Positions 30,998-43,854 are shown, counted from the first letter of the stretch. The stretch: DNA of 64,000 bases from Mesostigma viride (GCA_009746045.1 RPFO01000080.1:10354242-10418241), one strand, 5' to 3'. Program-made: numbers and translations. The notes: generated by a model not told the origin, from the letters alone.

Positions 30998-33900
30998 CTT
31001 CGCAGGGCGAAGGGATATGGCATCCCATAATGTTGGGGGTGAAGAGAAGATGGGAGGCGGGCGCGGGGGGGTGGGGGGGAAAGCAGGGCAGTGAGGAGTA
31101 AGGAGATGTGGGCAGCCAAAAAAGGGGGGGGGGGGAAACCTGATGAGGGGCGATGCGAGCCGCTGATCCTCTGGCGTCCCCTGGCGTGCGTGCCTCCGCT
31201 CCGTGTGGCCAACACAGCCAGTAAGTCGGTCTGCTTCCATGTGCCCAACGCGTTAAGGATGCCGGCATGCAAGGGCAGCAAAGGGGACATGCCGGCAAAG
31301 AGATGGTGCACCCGCGGACGTACCAGGTGGTTGTCTCATTGATATCAGCACGCAAGTTCACTTCTGCCTACTGTACAAACCACGAGGACAACGGCCAGCG
31401 AGAACATCGATGTTGTCATAGCTGTTGGTCCATGAAGGAGCTGCCCACTGTACATGCCATACAGGCTGTGCTGCCGGGCTGCCGGCACGATCCACCGGAC
31501 GCTGCGCGAGGACCTGACCCTTTTGGGGTTGCTCACCACGACGATGATGCCAACGCGCCACGGGGTGGTTACACCTGTGCTGGTTGTCTCATGGACACCA
31601 TGGTCACGATAGTCTATAGTAATGCCATGCCTGCGCTGCTTGTCTCGATCATGGACGCCGCGCGGGTACATCTCGTGGGGCAGGGATCGCTCATTGCTGG
31701 TCACCATCCGATGGAGATGGGTCGAAGGCCAAGGTGGTACCCTGAGGGATGTTTCTGCTGCCATGCATTTTTGTTTTGGTCCCGGTTTCCGGTGCGCAGT
31801 ATCTATATTGCTTGCGATGTACATTGACAAAGATATGGTTGTCTCCTTAGTCCTTGATATGCTTTTGCCCATCTGCTGGCAGGCCTGCTGCCTGCCATGG
31901 TGCCGCGACAGTTTTCCTGAACGTACATACGTAGCATATGGCCTGCCGGGTGCAAATATTGCATGTGTACTATAAATACTTGAAGGGCTTGGTCCATCCG
32001 GGCATGCAGGACACTGCACCTTTGCCTGCACTCATCGAATGTCAATGAGACAGCCAGCATGCATGCATGCATGCATGCATGCATGAGCGCTTGTAGACAT
32101 TTTGAGTATGTTTTCATGCACGTTGTATATATGATGCAGGGGTTTCCGATCAGCCGGCCTGGGCGCATGCTAGAAAACTGCTGACATGGGCGCATGCTAG
32201 TTCTGGGCGGGGTTTATAGATTTTAAAATACATAATTACTTAAATCATAGATCCTTGCATGAAGTAGCCTAGAATGTATTAAAAGCCATATGCCCCTTCT
32301 CAGGGCTATGTGCTACATCTACTCCCAACGGAGTGATGTTGATAATAATTAATTAAGTAATCATCATAGTAAAGGCACCCACGTAAAAATAAACAAAGCA
32401 AACGCTACTGTAAGTACAAGAGATACCACCACAATACAACTACAGCCGGCATGGGACACTCGATCCGGTTTATATATTTACTCTTACTGAAACGCCTTGC
32501 ATGGATCGAGATCATGTAGCACATACGTATTCTACATGTAAGCCAGCCATATAGGCTCAATGCACAAGGCGACACATTTCCATCTCCAGAATTCATATTC
32601 ATCATCCTGAACAACTCGAAAACGCGGAAAAGATAACGGCAGGCTCGAGCGCTCCAATAAATATTTAATTTTATGTTCCGGATTCTCCCGATTTCTGGCA
32701 TGCGCTGGTTGTCTCCTTGGTATTAATTAAGTAATCAATTAGACTCGTGCTCCCGGCATTCCATGGCACCTTGGTATTCCATGGCACAATTTCCCAATCA
32801 ATTAATTAATTAATTAATTAATTGATGTGTCCACAGCTATAGTCTAAAGGCTAATCTTGCACACAAACTATGCATACCAGGCTTTGTATACTTCCTAGGA
32901 CCCACAACTGGGGGGTCGTAGTCTTTGACAATGTCGTCGCCGCACCGATTCGCCTAGCTAGGGGAAAGTGCAGTCAGTCTGCGGCTGTAAACTGAAATGA
33001 CATAACGCAGCTAGCCCCTCGATAACGTGAGCTTAGTTGCTTCTAGTATTACTGCACACGCCAAGCCGCAGTGCTACACGGCTGGCAGGTTGGTCAAGTG
33101 CAGCACTGCAGCTGCGCTGCTTGCACGTGGCAAATTAAAGCCCTGCGTCGCGCCGGCGCCGCGCCGATTTACCTAGGGGAAAGTGCAGTGTCTGCATGCT
33201 ATCGACCAGGCCGTGCCGTAAAATCCAGCCGTATTTTTGCCGTAAATATGGCGGGACCATTCGAACGTAAATACGGAGGGTCCCCGAGTTGCTGTACGTA
33301 ACAGCACGGACGCTGCTGATCCTGCATATCCGACCATATCTGAGTAAGCTGACAGGCACGCTCCTTACCCGCATGGGGCTTACCCCCGTGTGGCGGGGGG
33401 GCAAAGGTGACATCACACTGCGAGGGACCGAGGGTACCGTCTGCCCCGCTCGCGGGACAAGAACGTTCGCCCGCCAGTGCTGCTCACCTATGACTCCCCA
33501 GAGTATAAGGTGCATGTGCTTCCTTCAAATGGCAGCGCAAGACTCTGCACTCCTCCCCATGGTCGCCGGACGACGACCTGACTCCCGCGCAGCAGGAGCA
33601 GCGTCGTGAGCTGTGTCCTGGGCAGCTTCATCCGCGACAAGCAATCCCCCGAGAAGCCCAAGGTTCACTGGCAGGGCGGGGACCTGTACATTTGCAGCAA
33701 GCTATAGGTTCCACCCACGTGACATGAAGGATCGATCCATGATGTCTACACTAGGTTCAGATAGGGTTGTTGCGTGATGTTGATGTATTGCTGTATGGCC
33801 TAGCTAGCCACCTGCATGGCCCGCGCAGCACTGTGTATCAATTGGAGACAATTACCAGCGCAGGCCAGAAGAGCAGTGTGTATGGCTCAGCACACTACCG

Positions 33901-35712
33901 GCTACCTTTAGTTAGTTCAGCCTACATCACCCGCATGTCTACCCGCACAATTAAGTCTACAGCTTCATGGTGCCAGACAATTCCCCCTCCGTGTCACCCA
34001 CGCACATATTTCAGCATTAGTGCACCCACAGAGATGCCAGACTCTCCTCGTGAGTAGTTTCAATTGCACCCAGTGACTTGCCTCCGGGCATGAGGGAAGA
34101 CGGGTGTCTCTGCCCCAATTTTGTAACTTACAGGGATGAATTTCAACTCTGTATTATTGTGCTCCGTGACTTCCCAACGGGAGCGCGTATTTAATTAATT
34201 AACTAATATCTGAGTAAGAGGGGTTGAGCGGATGACACCAACAGCGTCTAAGTTGCTCTGCAAGTAAGCTAAAATCATGCATATGGTGGCATGTCCAATG
34301 TTGGCTCAGCATACTACTGGCTATATCCGTGGTTAAGCCTATGCACTCGCCTGCTTTGCAGCTGTGGCTTGCCTCTGGGCATGAGGGAAGACGGGTATCG
34401 CTGCCCGGGGACCCTTCCCGGTGTGCAACATATACAGGGATGTAAAGCACTACACGTAGTCCGCGAGTCCCCAATTGACAGGACTGCGTGTAATGAATTA
34501 ATTGATGCACTCATCGCGAAGTTGACTGTACAGATTCAAGCACGTGCACCCTGACAGCCCCAATTGGGAACATGCAGCGAAGCAAATTGTTGCAGGAAGA
34601 AGTTTTTTTTACACCCACCATCCAAGCAGTCTGCGGGCAGGAGGCACTGCATGGCAAGGCAGGGAATGGCAGCAGAGTGGGAGAAGTGTCAAAGACAGCC
34701 CTCACCTCACCAGCAATTTCATATTGGGGACCGTGCGCACAAATGATATGATGGGCCCATAGGTATACATGTACTACAAAGCCTCTGCAAAAAGATGTTG
34801 CATACAGAAGATTACGCTCGGCGCTAGAGTTAAACACACCTAGAAGACGACCCACGGAGAAAAATGATGTACATCCAGTACCAGAAGGTGAACAATATAA
34901 TGTTATTATTTGTCATAAGCACGAAGCCCCAAACTGAAAACATTCCAACTACCCACCATCCCATTGTACCCTAGATACGCGCGCAACAATATGTACCTCC
35001 TACTAATGATACCAATTTCCATTTCTTGGCGGCTACAAACATGAATCCGTGATTTGCGACTGCAAAGCAATATTGCTTTACAATGGTTACATACTATAAG
35101 GCGTGAATTACTTGGCATTACACTATCACACCAAGAGAAAATGTTACGGACTTCAGATCGTGTCTAAGTGCAAGGCGCTGCATTACAGGCGCACAGCTTG
35201 GTGCATGCGGCCCATAAGTGAGTTGTAGGGATAGTACTTGTAGTATCAAATAGCATTGTGCAAGGGCCACAGAACACATGTAATGGCATTTTCGTATACT
35301 TTGTATGTGCCAAACTCTTTTATACTGTATGCAGTAAAGGTAGCTGCAAACCAACTAGGACAGGCAATGAGGACTTGCAGACTAGGGTGACCTTCACACC
35401 GTCTACAGGCGCATCAGTTCCCTTGCATCCTTTAATTCCAAAATGCAGGTCAACACATCACCAAAACCCCAACGCTACCGTTAGCCACACAAGCCATGTC
35501 CTTTGACATCAGACCATGAACAGACGGAAAAAAAGCTACAAAACAGTGGCCATGAAATATCGATACATATGAGAATGTAACCCCTTTCTGGATTTGCCAC
35601 AAACCACCGAAACTTTCATCAGATGTGCAACAGCTGCCAGTGTGCTGGATGCATCACGATAAGCGTTCCAGCTATTTCATCCAAGCTTGTCCGCAATCCA
35701 TGCACAAATCTC
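30998..35712. other. repeat-rich spacer
   Basis: No gene that I recognise. It includes a GCAT tract (32058-32085), a TTAA tract (about 32800-32823), a SINE-like copy (32585-32732, minus), SINE fragments near 33842-33880, and a 40-bp duplicated block with GGGGAAAGTGCAGT near 32960 and 33177. One stretch near 33390-33707 may be a gene remnant and is listed separately. Confidence 0.45.
33430..33707 (+). pseudogene. possible gene remnant, unrecognised
   Basis: Three short plausible coding stretches follow each other in different frames: RDKNVRPPVLLTYDSPEYKV (33460-33530), SPDDDLTPAQQEQRREL (33560-33615) and GSFIRDKQSPEKPKVHWQGG then DLYICSKL with TAG (33622-33707). Composition is protein-like, but frame changes without clear splice sites suggest decay. 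It could also be a multi-exon gene with tiny introns. I do not recognise the protein. Confidence 0.25.
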
Positions 35713-35812
35713 CCCTAGATTTGCACAACCTGACAAAACCGAGATGCACCCGCCATCCTGGCCAATGGAACACCTGCTAAAAATCCTTTAATATCAACTC
35801 TGAAAAACGTAC

Positions 35813-38800
35813 CACACCCAGGGATTGGCCGGTGGCCGCAGCTGTTCGCCAGCTCGTCGCAGAAGTCAGAGGTGCACACCTGGCCATCGTTGCAGTTTGG
35901 ACGGGCCCCTGGCAGGCAGCCCTGCACGGGGTCACATCTCTCCGCGCCGTTGCAAAAGATTCCATCAGAGCACCTCGAGCTGATGGGTGCGTGTACACAA
36001 CGTTTCAATGCCTCGTTACAGCTGTCCTGTGTGCAGAGGATGCTGTCACTGCAATCTGGGGGGGTCCCTGGCACGCACCCATCCACTGGATCACAACGCT
36101 CAGCACCGTTGCAGAATACGCCATCGAAGCACCTGGAGTTGACAGGGGTATTCACACAGCTTCTTGTTGCTTCGCTGCAGCTATCCTGTGTGCAGAGGAT
36201 GCTGTCACTGCAATCTGGGGGGGTCCCTGGCACGCACCCATCCACTGGATCACACCGCTCAGCACCGTTGCAGAATACGCCATCGAAGCACCTGGAGTTG
36301 ACAGGGGTATTCACACAGCTTCTTGATGCTTCGCTGCAGCTATCCTGGGTGCAGAGGATGCTGTCACTGCAATCTGGGGGGGTCCCTGGCGTGCACCCAT
36401 CCACTGGATCACACCGCTCAGCACCATTGCAGAATACGCCATCGAAGCACCTGGAGTTGACAGGGGTATTCACACAGCTTCTTGTTGCTTCGCTGCAGCT
36501 ATCCTGTGTGCAGAGGATGCTGTCACTGCAATCTGGGGGGGTCCCTGGCACGCACCCATCCACTGGATCACACCGCTCAGCACCATTGCAGAATACGCCA
36601 TCGAAGCACCTGGAGTTGACAGGGGTATTCACACAGCTTCTTGTTGCTTCGCTGCAGCTATCCTGGGTGCAGAGGATGCTGTCACTGCAATCTGGGGGGT
36701 CCCTGGCACGCACCCATCCACTGGATCACACCGCTCAGCACCATTGCAGAATACGCCATCGAAGCACCTGGAGTTGACAGGGGTATTCACACAGCTTCTT
36801 GTTGCTTCGCTGCAGCTATCCTGTGTGCAGAGGATGCTGTCACTGCAATCTGGGGGGGTCCCTGGCACGCACCCATCCACTGGATCACACCGCTCAGCAC
36901 CATTGCAGAATACGCCATCGAAGCACCTGGAGTTGACAGGGGTATTCACACAGCTTCTTGTTGCTTCGCTGCAGCTATCCTGTGTGCAGAGTATGCCATC
37001 ATCGCAATCTGGAGGGGTCCCGGGGATGCACCCATCAATGGGGTCACATCGCTCAATCCCATTACAATAAAAGCCATCGAAGCACCTTGAACTGATGGGC
37101 GTATTTGAGCACCGCTTGATCGCCTCATCGCAGCTGTCCTGAGTGCAAAGTATGCCATCATTGCAATCTGGCGAAGCGCCCGGCAGGCAGCCCTGCGTGG
37201 CATCACAGGTTTCCACCCCATTGCAGTACTTGCCATCATCGCACTGCGAATTCACGGGACGGTGCACGCACGTCTTGCTCGCCTCACTGCAGGAATCCTG
37301 GGTGCAGGGCACCCCATCATCGCAGCCAGGCGGCAGCCCAGGCCGGCAGCCCTGCGTGGCTTCACAGGTTTCCTCCCCGTTGCAGTACTTGCCATCATCG
37401 CACTGCGAATTCATTGGGCGGTGGATGCACGTCTTGGTCAGCTCACTGCAGGAATCCTGGGTGCAGGGCACCCCATCATCGCAGCCAGGCGGCAGCCCGG
37501 GCCGGCAGCCCTGCGTGGCATCACAGGTTTCCACCCCGTTGCAATACAAGCCATCATCGCACTGCAAATTCACGGGGCGGTGGACGCAGGTCTTGGTCAG
37601 CTCGCTGCAGGAATCCTGGGTGCAGGGCACCCCATCATCGCAGCCAGGCGGCAGCCCAGGCCGGCAGCCCTGCGTGGCTTCACAGGTTTCCACCCCGTTG
37701 CAGTACTTGCCATCATCGCACTGCGAATTCACGGGACGGTGGACGCACGTCTTGCTCGCCTCACTGCAGGAATCCTGGGTGCAAGGGATGCCATCATCGC
37801 AGTTGGGTGGCGTCCCTGGCTTGCAGCCGTGCTTGTCGTCACAGGTCTCGATGCCGTTGCAGTACTTGCCATCATCGCACTGCGAATTCACGGGACGGTG
37901 GACGCACGTCTTGCTCGCCTCACTGCAGGAATCCTGGGTGCAAGGGATGCCATCGTCGCAGCTGGGTGGCGCCCCTGGCTTGCAGCCCAGAGTGGCGTCA
38001 CAGGTTTCCACCCCGTTGCAGTACTTGCCATCATCGCACTGCGAATTCACGGGACGGTGGACGCACGTCTTGCTCGCCTCGCTGCAGGAATCCTGGGTGC
38101 AAGGGATGCCATCGTCGCAGCTGGGTGGCGTCCCTGGCTTGCAGCCCTGAGTGGCGTCACAGGTTTCCACCCCGTTGCAGTACTTGCCATCATCGCACTG
38201 CGAATTCACGGGACGGTGGACGCAGGTCTTGGTTGACTCGCTGCAGGAATCCTGGGTGCAAGGGATGCCATCATCGCAGCTGGGTGGCGTCCCTGGCTTG
38301 CAGCCCAGAGTGGCGTCACAGGTCTCGACGCCGTTGCAGTACTTGCCATCGTCGCACTGCGAATCCACGGGACGGTGGACGCAGGTCTTGCTCGCCTCGC
38401 TGCAGGAATCCTGGGTGCAAGGGATGCCATCATCGCAGTTGGGTGGCGTCCCTGGCTTGCAGCCGTGCTTGTCGTCACAGGTCTCGATGCCGTTGCAGAA
38501 CTTGCCATCGTCGCACTGCGAATCCACGGGACGGTGGACGCACGTCTTGCTCGCCTCGCTGCAGGAATCCTGGGTGCAAGGGATGCCATCGTCACAGCTG
38601 GGTGGCGTCCCTGGCTTGCAGCCATGCTTGTCGTCACAGGTCTCGATGCCGTTGCAGAACTTGCCATCGTCGCACTGCGAATCCACGGGACGGTGGACGC
38701 ACGTCTTGCTCGCCTCGCTGCAGGAATCCTGGGTGCAAGGGATGCCATCGTCACAGCTGGGTGGCGTCCCTGGCTTGCAGCCCAGAGTGGCGTCACAGGT

Positions 38801-39492
38801 TTCCTCCCCGTTGCAGTACTTGCCATCATCGCACTGCGAATTCACGGGACGGTGCACGCAGGTCTTGCTCGCCTCGCTGCAGGAATCCTGGGTGCAAGGG
38901 ATGCCATCGTCACAGCTGGGTGGCGTCCCTGGCTTGCAGCCCAGAGTGGCGTCACAGGTTTCCACCCCGTTGCAGTACTTGCCATCATCGCACTGCGAAT
39001 TCACGGGACGGTGGACGCACGTCTTGCTCGCCTCACTGCAGGAATCCTGGGTGCAAGGGATGCCATCATCGCAGTTGGGCGGCGTCCCTGGCTTGCAGCC
39101 GTGCTTGTTGTCACAGGTCTCGATGCCGTTGCAGTACTTGCCATCATCGCACTGTGAATTCACGGGACGGTGGACGCAGGTCTTGCTCGCCTCACTGCAG
39201 GAATCCTGGGTGCAAGGGATGCCATCGTCACAGCTGGGTGGCGTCCCTGGCTTGCAGCCCAGAGTGGCGTCACAGGTCTCGATGCCGTTGCAGAACTTGC
39301 CATCATCGCACAGTGAGTCCACGGGGCGATTCACGCAGGAACGTGCCGACTCACGGCACCGGTCCCGCGTGCAAGGGATGCCGTCATCGCAGTCCACGGG
39401 GGTTCCTGGCACACACCGGCCCTCGGAGTCGCACGTTTCTTCACCGTTGCAGTAGACGCCGTCGTCGCACTCGATGTCATCCACGCATGTTT
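35813..39492 (-). CDS. extracellular cysteine-rich repeat protein, one giant exon
   Basis: A single exon of about 3.7 kb, between an acceptor (TATTTGCAG) at 39493 and a donor (GTACGT) at 35812, so both ends of the protein lie in other exons. It encodes 23 units of about 48 residues, each with the pattern CDDG-x-(Y/F)-CNG-x-E-x-CD and CTQDSCSE-x-C. The CTxDSC core resembles the Dictyostelium CTDC cysteine repeats; extracellular location is inferred from eight spaced cysteines per unit. N-terminal units are of the KYCNGVETCD type and C-terminal ones of the VFCNGAERCDPVDGC type, in two blocks. A frameshift at 36695-36700 falls where this unit has six Gs and its sisters have seven, so it is probably a sequencing error. 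Without correction the protein ends early. Confidence 0.75.
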
Positions 39493-39639
39493 CTGCAAAT
39501 ATCACCACCACGAGCATGAGGGTTATTGCAGAAATATGGTGATGGCAAACTCCGATCAGTCTCTTTATGTAACAGCAATGCACGAGATTGCAAAGTTCTG
39601 CAATGCTAACAGAGCCTCTTTGAGCAGAAGCAGCCAATC

Positions 39640-41030
39640 ACTTAGGGCCATTGTGGCACAGGGAGGTAGGGCAAGCTCCTGTTTCAGTAGCTGTGCATAA
39701 GCGGACACGGGGGAAAAAGAACAACTCCACGCAGTTACAACTCTTGTCTATTTAACCTTCCAACTTCCCTTCCATTCCAGCCCCCAAGGCCCCAGACCCT
39801 GGGCCAGCGGGCCCCAGTCACCATCCTACACAGTACACGAAGGTGGCAGACAGACACGGTGGGCTGACAGACGCAACCTAGTGCATACACATGGGTATCC
39901 ATGCACCCATGCTTCTGCCTTTTGAACCCACCCATAATTAGTCATGTATACCAAGAAGAAACAATATGACGCTCATTTCTGCTTTGGCAGATGGAGTTCC
40001 AGAAATAGCATTAATTATGTAAGCCAGAAAAGAACTTGTGGCCATGGCACTGCCACTTAGAAAGCATACGCTGAAGGGGGATGTCAGGAAAACAATGGTG
40101 CCTGTGAAAGCATAACACATACGTCTGCATGATGCCGTAGTATGCAGCAGGCACATCCACGATTTTAGAAATCAAACCACTCAGTCTTCAAGGAGTCACT
40201 CCGAACCCTTTGCAAAGCATCTCTGAGGGTGTGGCCTAGCCACAGGCCCTTGCCCTTGAATACATACACAAATATTTGCAGGGGAAAAAACACGGAATGA
40301 ATGCTAACATGACCTGGCTTTCCAAGTTGGGCCCTTTCGCAGCAAGGCCCCTCTCCCAAACCCCGCCCAAACAAACTGACCATTGCCGGCATAACCTACT
40401 TCCAGATGCGAGGGATGTCCAGATCCATGATGACACGAGGGCTGCCAGCAGGACACCATGCAGCAGGCGGCGCGGGGACATCTCCATAATGGGGGTGGAT
40501 GGGTGATGGGAGGATAGCGGCACAGGCAGCTTGGTGGGCAGAATAAGAGTGCCGGTCCCTGCATCCATGAGTTCATAAGGCACATATGCAAAGACCAAAG
40601 GCAGGAACATTGTCATGGTATGGGCATGAAAGAGACGCGTGCATCGCTAATAAACGAAACAAGCAATTATTTCTAACAATCGGTATATTCTTGCTAACTA
40701 TTTCAACCCCTGGCAGGCGAGCATGAGGAAAATGGTGGTTACAACGATGATGGCGATGCTGAGGACGGCGGGGATAATGATGATGATAAGACCGTCAGCG
40801 ACAAAAAAATGCGTGGATGTTACCTCAGTGTGGAAAAGAGCACAATTCAATTATAGGTTGAGTCATAGCAAACGAAAGCGCAGCAGTACAACTGAAGCAG
40901 TGAAAAGACAGGCAAGGAGTGGGAGCCCAAGCTCGGGGAGGCAGCTAAAAAAGAATGGTGTAGAAGCAAAACAGCAAAGTATTCTTACAAGCAATCCATT
41001 GAGAAACGATTACATGATAAATTGGCATTG
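39640..41030. other. spacer with doubtful exons
   Basis: Short minus-strand ORFs at 39938-40156 and 40236-40616 contain hydrophobic stretches (FLTSPFSVCFLSGSAMATS; LLHGVLLAALVSSWIW), which could be exons of a membrane protein. There is no recognised family and no clear splice pairing. A plus-strand acidic exon candidate begins after CTGGCAG near 40717 (EHEENGG, DDGDAEDGGDNDDD) and stops at 40852. Confidence in any of these is low. Confidence 0.25.
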
Positions 41031-41033
41031 ACA

Positions 41034-41227
41034 AAGCCCGGCTATTAGAAAGAGCAGCAAAACTCTCTGATAAAAACGGGGGTGGTTCCTTTAACGGCCT
41101 TACCTATCATTGAAACTCAAGCGGGTGATGTATCAGCATATTCCAACAAATGTGATTTCCATTACTGATGGCCAAATATTCTTGGAAAGCGAGTTGTTTC
41201 ATAAAGGTATTACACCGGCTGTAAAAC
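41034..41227 (+). pseudogene. ATP synthase alpha subunit fragment (mitochondrial-type)
   Basis: Translates with two small frame breaks to pieces of the F1 alpha subunit core: [47 protein letters not shown] and KGITPAV. An extra T near 41090 and a 2-base loss near 41128 break the frame. The fragment is AT-rich compared with neighbouring genes and stops abruptly. Alpha is encoded in the mitochondrial genome (atp1) of plants and several algae, so a nuclear mitochondrial insert is the simplest reading. A bacterial donor is possible. Confidence 0.75.
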
Positions 41228-41231
41228 ATTT

Positions 41232-41541
41232 TTTTTAATTATGTACTTTTCAAAATTATAGGCTGTTCAATGTTCATATTTAAAGTAGGATCTTTTATTG
41301 GTCTTATGTCTACTTGGCTTCCAGGTAAAAAAGCTACTACTCCTTTTAAGTAAACTGTAAGCCCTGCTTTGACTCCTCCAAAGATGACTCCCATAACATT
41401 TTGTTGCTTTTCAAACAACTCTTCAAGCATCACCCAAGATTCTTCCCTAACAGCTTTTTCACGGCTTAAAACAGTCCCTCTTTGAGTATAACTTGTTAAA
41501 GCTTGAAGAAAATGGGGGAATAAATATCCTATGGTCATCAC
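41232..41541 (-). pseudogene. ribosomal protein S1 fragment (mitochondrial-type)
   Basis: About 100 codons matching two parts of ribosomal protein S1: LSREKAVREESWVMLEELFE and the S1 domain segment GVIFGGVKAGLTVYLKGVVA followed by FLPGSQVDIRPIKD. It ends in NIEQPIILKST then TAA. The glycine in the usual KGG turn is replaced (KAG), and the S1 fold is truncated. It abuts the atp1 fragment in the opposite orientation with only a poly-A/T junction between. S1 is encoded in some plant and protist mitochondria (rps1) and in alphaproteobacteria. Confidence 0.7.
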
Positions 41542-41544
41542 TCA

Positions 41545-42960
41545 TCAAGTCCTGGCAACGATGAAGGCAGTTCCTGTTCCCCCTGCTATCCCAGCGGCCT
41601 GCTGTTTTTCAAGCGATTGCCTAACCTTGCTAAAAAATTCAAAAAAAGTGTCTGTAATACAAGTTTATGATTGCCTGTACATTCGAAACAAGACTGAGGT
41701 GCAGTACATGTATTTACTAGCCTAAAGCCTTGCCCCAGATTCTCTGCTGCCCATGTGCGGCGTGGGACACAACAACAACAACAAAGCCTTGCCCCAGGTC
41801 CAACTGAAAACAAAATTCTATCCGGGAGCCGGCAGGAAGAGTTTGCCGGGCGTACACCTTGGTCACAAAGCGCCCGTGCAAATGGTTCAAACGTGCCAGG
41901 CAAAGTAACTTCAAGCGCTCAAAGCCCACACTTTAAAAAGCTGGCTTTAATTTGGTTAGCAAACGATACTTTGACCTGAGTCTAGTGGTAATAAAATCTC
42001 ATTATAAAGTTAATGATAAGGTGACGAGGATTACCTGCATTTGTCCTTGCAATTTTAGTCATTGTGTAGTGACAACAAAGATATGTGTGTAGCCATCCAG
42101 TGCTGTCGGAGTCCAAGAGTCCAAATATCTGTTACGTTATATAAGCTACAGCAAAGTCGTATAAGCTACGTACAGCGGGTTTTGCGAGAAACAAGGCAAC
42201 GGTTCCCAAGGGAGCTATACCTGGCGCTAAACCCCCCCCGACCATAAAAATTAATTTATTCACGAGATGTAATGGCAAGTGGTGAATTTAAAGGGCAATA
42301 TTAGAAGCGGAGAACCCGGCCCGCGTGCAATTTGTAGGTGAAGTTTGCTTAATTACCTTTGCTCTTTCTGACGTCGGCAGTTTTGAGAAGTACGCCAGAC
42401 TGCTGACGCCTCGCTTTTTCGTCCAGGCACGCCGCACGCCGGAAACTCGGCAATGCTCGCCGGATACGCGGGCGCAATTCTCGGCAAGCACGTTGCGCGC
42501 CGTTGCCATGATCCCGCTAATTGCCACATTTGTCTTCAAGATCAACACAGTCACGGATACAATCACCCCGAGTGTGTATGCTCAGAAGGCTTCACCGGCG
42601 TGCTTTCTCAGAAGGTTTCACCGGCGTGGATTCATTTTTCGTGAAATTTCTTGCTGACAACCTTCGACGTCTCCACGTGTCCATGGCACATTTAGTCGAC
42701 GTGCCCATGGATTCCTGTGCCCATGGATTCCTGTGGTTAATGGTCATCAAATCATGGGCCCTGTCTGCCGGCCAGACGTAGATATTATAATTACTGTTTA
42801 TCACACCAATTAGTGGTACCGGAATCTTATTACCTGCCCATGCTGCAACTCCTGCAGGCTGCTAGCGCCTGTATAACCTGCGCGTTATACCGGGCCAGCC
42901 ACAATTTGCTGGTACCAGCGCATACAGTGTATTGCTCGGGCAGAGCGCGCATAGTACAGT
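41545..42960. other. spacer, possibly more organelle-like DNA
   Basis: The minus strand just beyond the rps1 fragment (41545-41670) reads FFSKVRQSLEKQQAAGIAGG and may belong to the same insert, but I cannot assign it. A 15-bp repeat AAAGCCTTGCCCCAG occurs at 41722 and 41785. Nothing else is recognised to 42960. Confidence 0.3.
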
Positions 42961-42964
42961 ACAG

Positions 42965-43092
42965 TCATTCACGCCTTAAGTTGGGTTGGCATAAGTTGGG
43001 TTCACGCCTTCAGTTGGGTCGCAGTTGGCTGCATGGCGAACCCAACTTAAGGCTGCTGGCTGTACTAGCGAAAACCCAACTTAAAGCGTGAA
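42965..43092. repeat. small inverted-repeat element (TTAAGTTGGGTT)
   Basis: TTCACGCCTTAAGTTGGGTT at the left is repeated as the complement at 43064-43092. Further direct and inverted copies of AAGTTGGGTT lie between. It can form nested stem-loops and encodes nothing. Confidence 0.6.
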
Positions 43093-43429
43093 CTGGCTTC
43101 TAGTGTGGTGTGGCACTGTTTTTGACTGCCGCAGTGCCGCGACATGTGGGTGGTCGCCAGCCCGCGCCACCCTGCCCACCCAACACTTGTAACCTAGAAT
43201 TCACTGCGGATCTTGGTCATGCTCACGTTTATGCTCACGTGACGCAGTCACGTGTCTATTAATTAATTAATTAATCTTGGTCATTCAGCGGTTGCTGATT
43301 CTGTCATCATTCAGTCGGTATTCCGGAATTACATTATTAATTAAGTAATTAAACTCATGCTTCCGTTGGGGTGAGTCCGTCACGGAGCATGATTGCCGGG
43401 GTTAACGGCCCGGATCAATGGATTGGATC

Positions 43430-43720
43430 ATTCTGACGATCCTGACCTACGGCGCCGAGACGTCGGTGGGCACCGACGCAGGAGCTGGAGCAACGACTCG
43501 ACGGCGCCGTCACCAAGACTTGCTGCGCAAAGCCCTTAACATCCCCTTTCACCTTTGGTTTGCACATTAGTAATGAAGATTTGTACGCTGATTTGCCCTA
43601 TGTTTCCCACATTATTAGGCACAGGCGCATGGGCCTAGCCGGGCACCTGGCCCGCACAGATCAGGTAGATACATCAGATAGACTAGCTGGCATGCACCAC
43701 GCCCGCCCAGCCTGGGCGAT
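43430..43720 (+). pseudogene. decayed LINE reverse-transcriptase tail
   Basis: Frame-broken sequence corresponding to ILTYGAET, DGAVTKTCCAKPL, HISNEDLYADLPYVSHIIRH then RRMGLAGHLARTDQVDTSD. These match the C-terminal part of the LINE proteins at 45106 and 46121. Multiple frame breaks make it non-functional. Confidence 0.6.
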
Positions 43721-43854
43721 ATCAAGGAGCTGACAACCAGCGCAGGCCAGAAATCGGGAGAATCCGGACCATGGTAGCTCGAGCCTGCCGTTATCTTGTC
43801 CGCGTGTTCGAGTCGTTCAGGATGATGAAGATGAATGGTGATGGAAATGTGTAT
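43721..43854 (+). mobile_element. SINE-like repeat copy
   Basis: Shares about 130 bp with 58045-58176 (there with a target-site duplication), 32585-32732 and 48275-48400. It begins near GGAG..ACAACCAGCGCAGGCC and ends near GGTGATGGAAATGTGTAT. It contains GTTCGAGTC, close to a Pol III B box. It encodes nothing. Confidence 0.55.

Noticed and set aside
29124-31094. Seven identical 72-residue ORFs spaced 231 bp apart
   Set aside because: They are chance frames in the 231-bp monomer array, antisense to the LINE, with no protein features; reported only as the repeat.
37143-39519. Long plus-strand frames (up to 701 codons) across the cysteine-rich exon
   Set aside because: They are open because of the repeated 144-bp unit; the minus-strand frame has spaced cysteines and splice sites.
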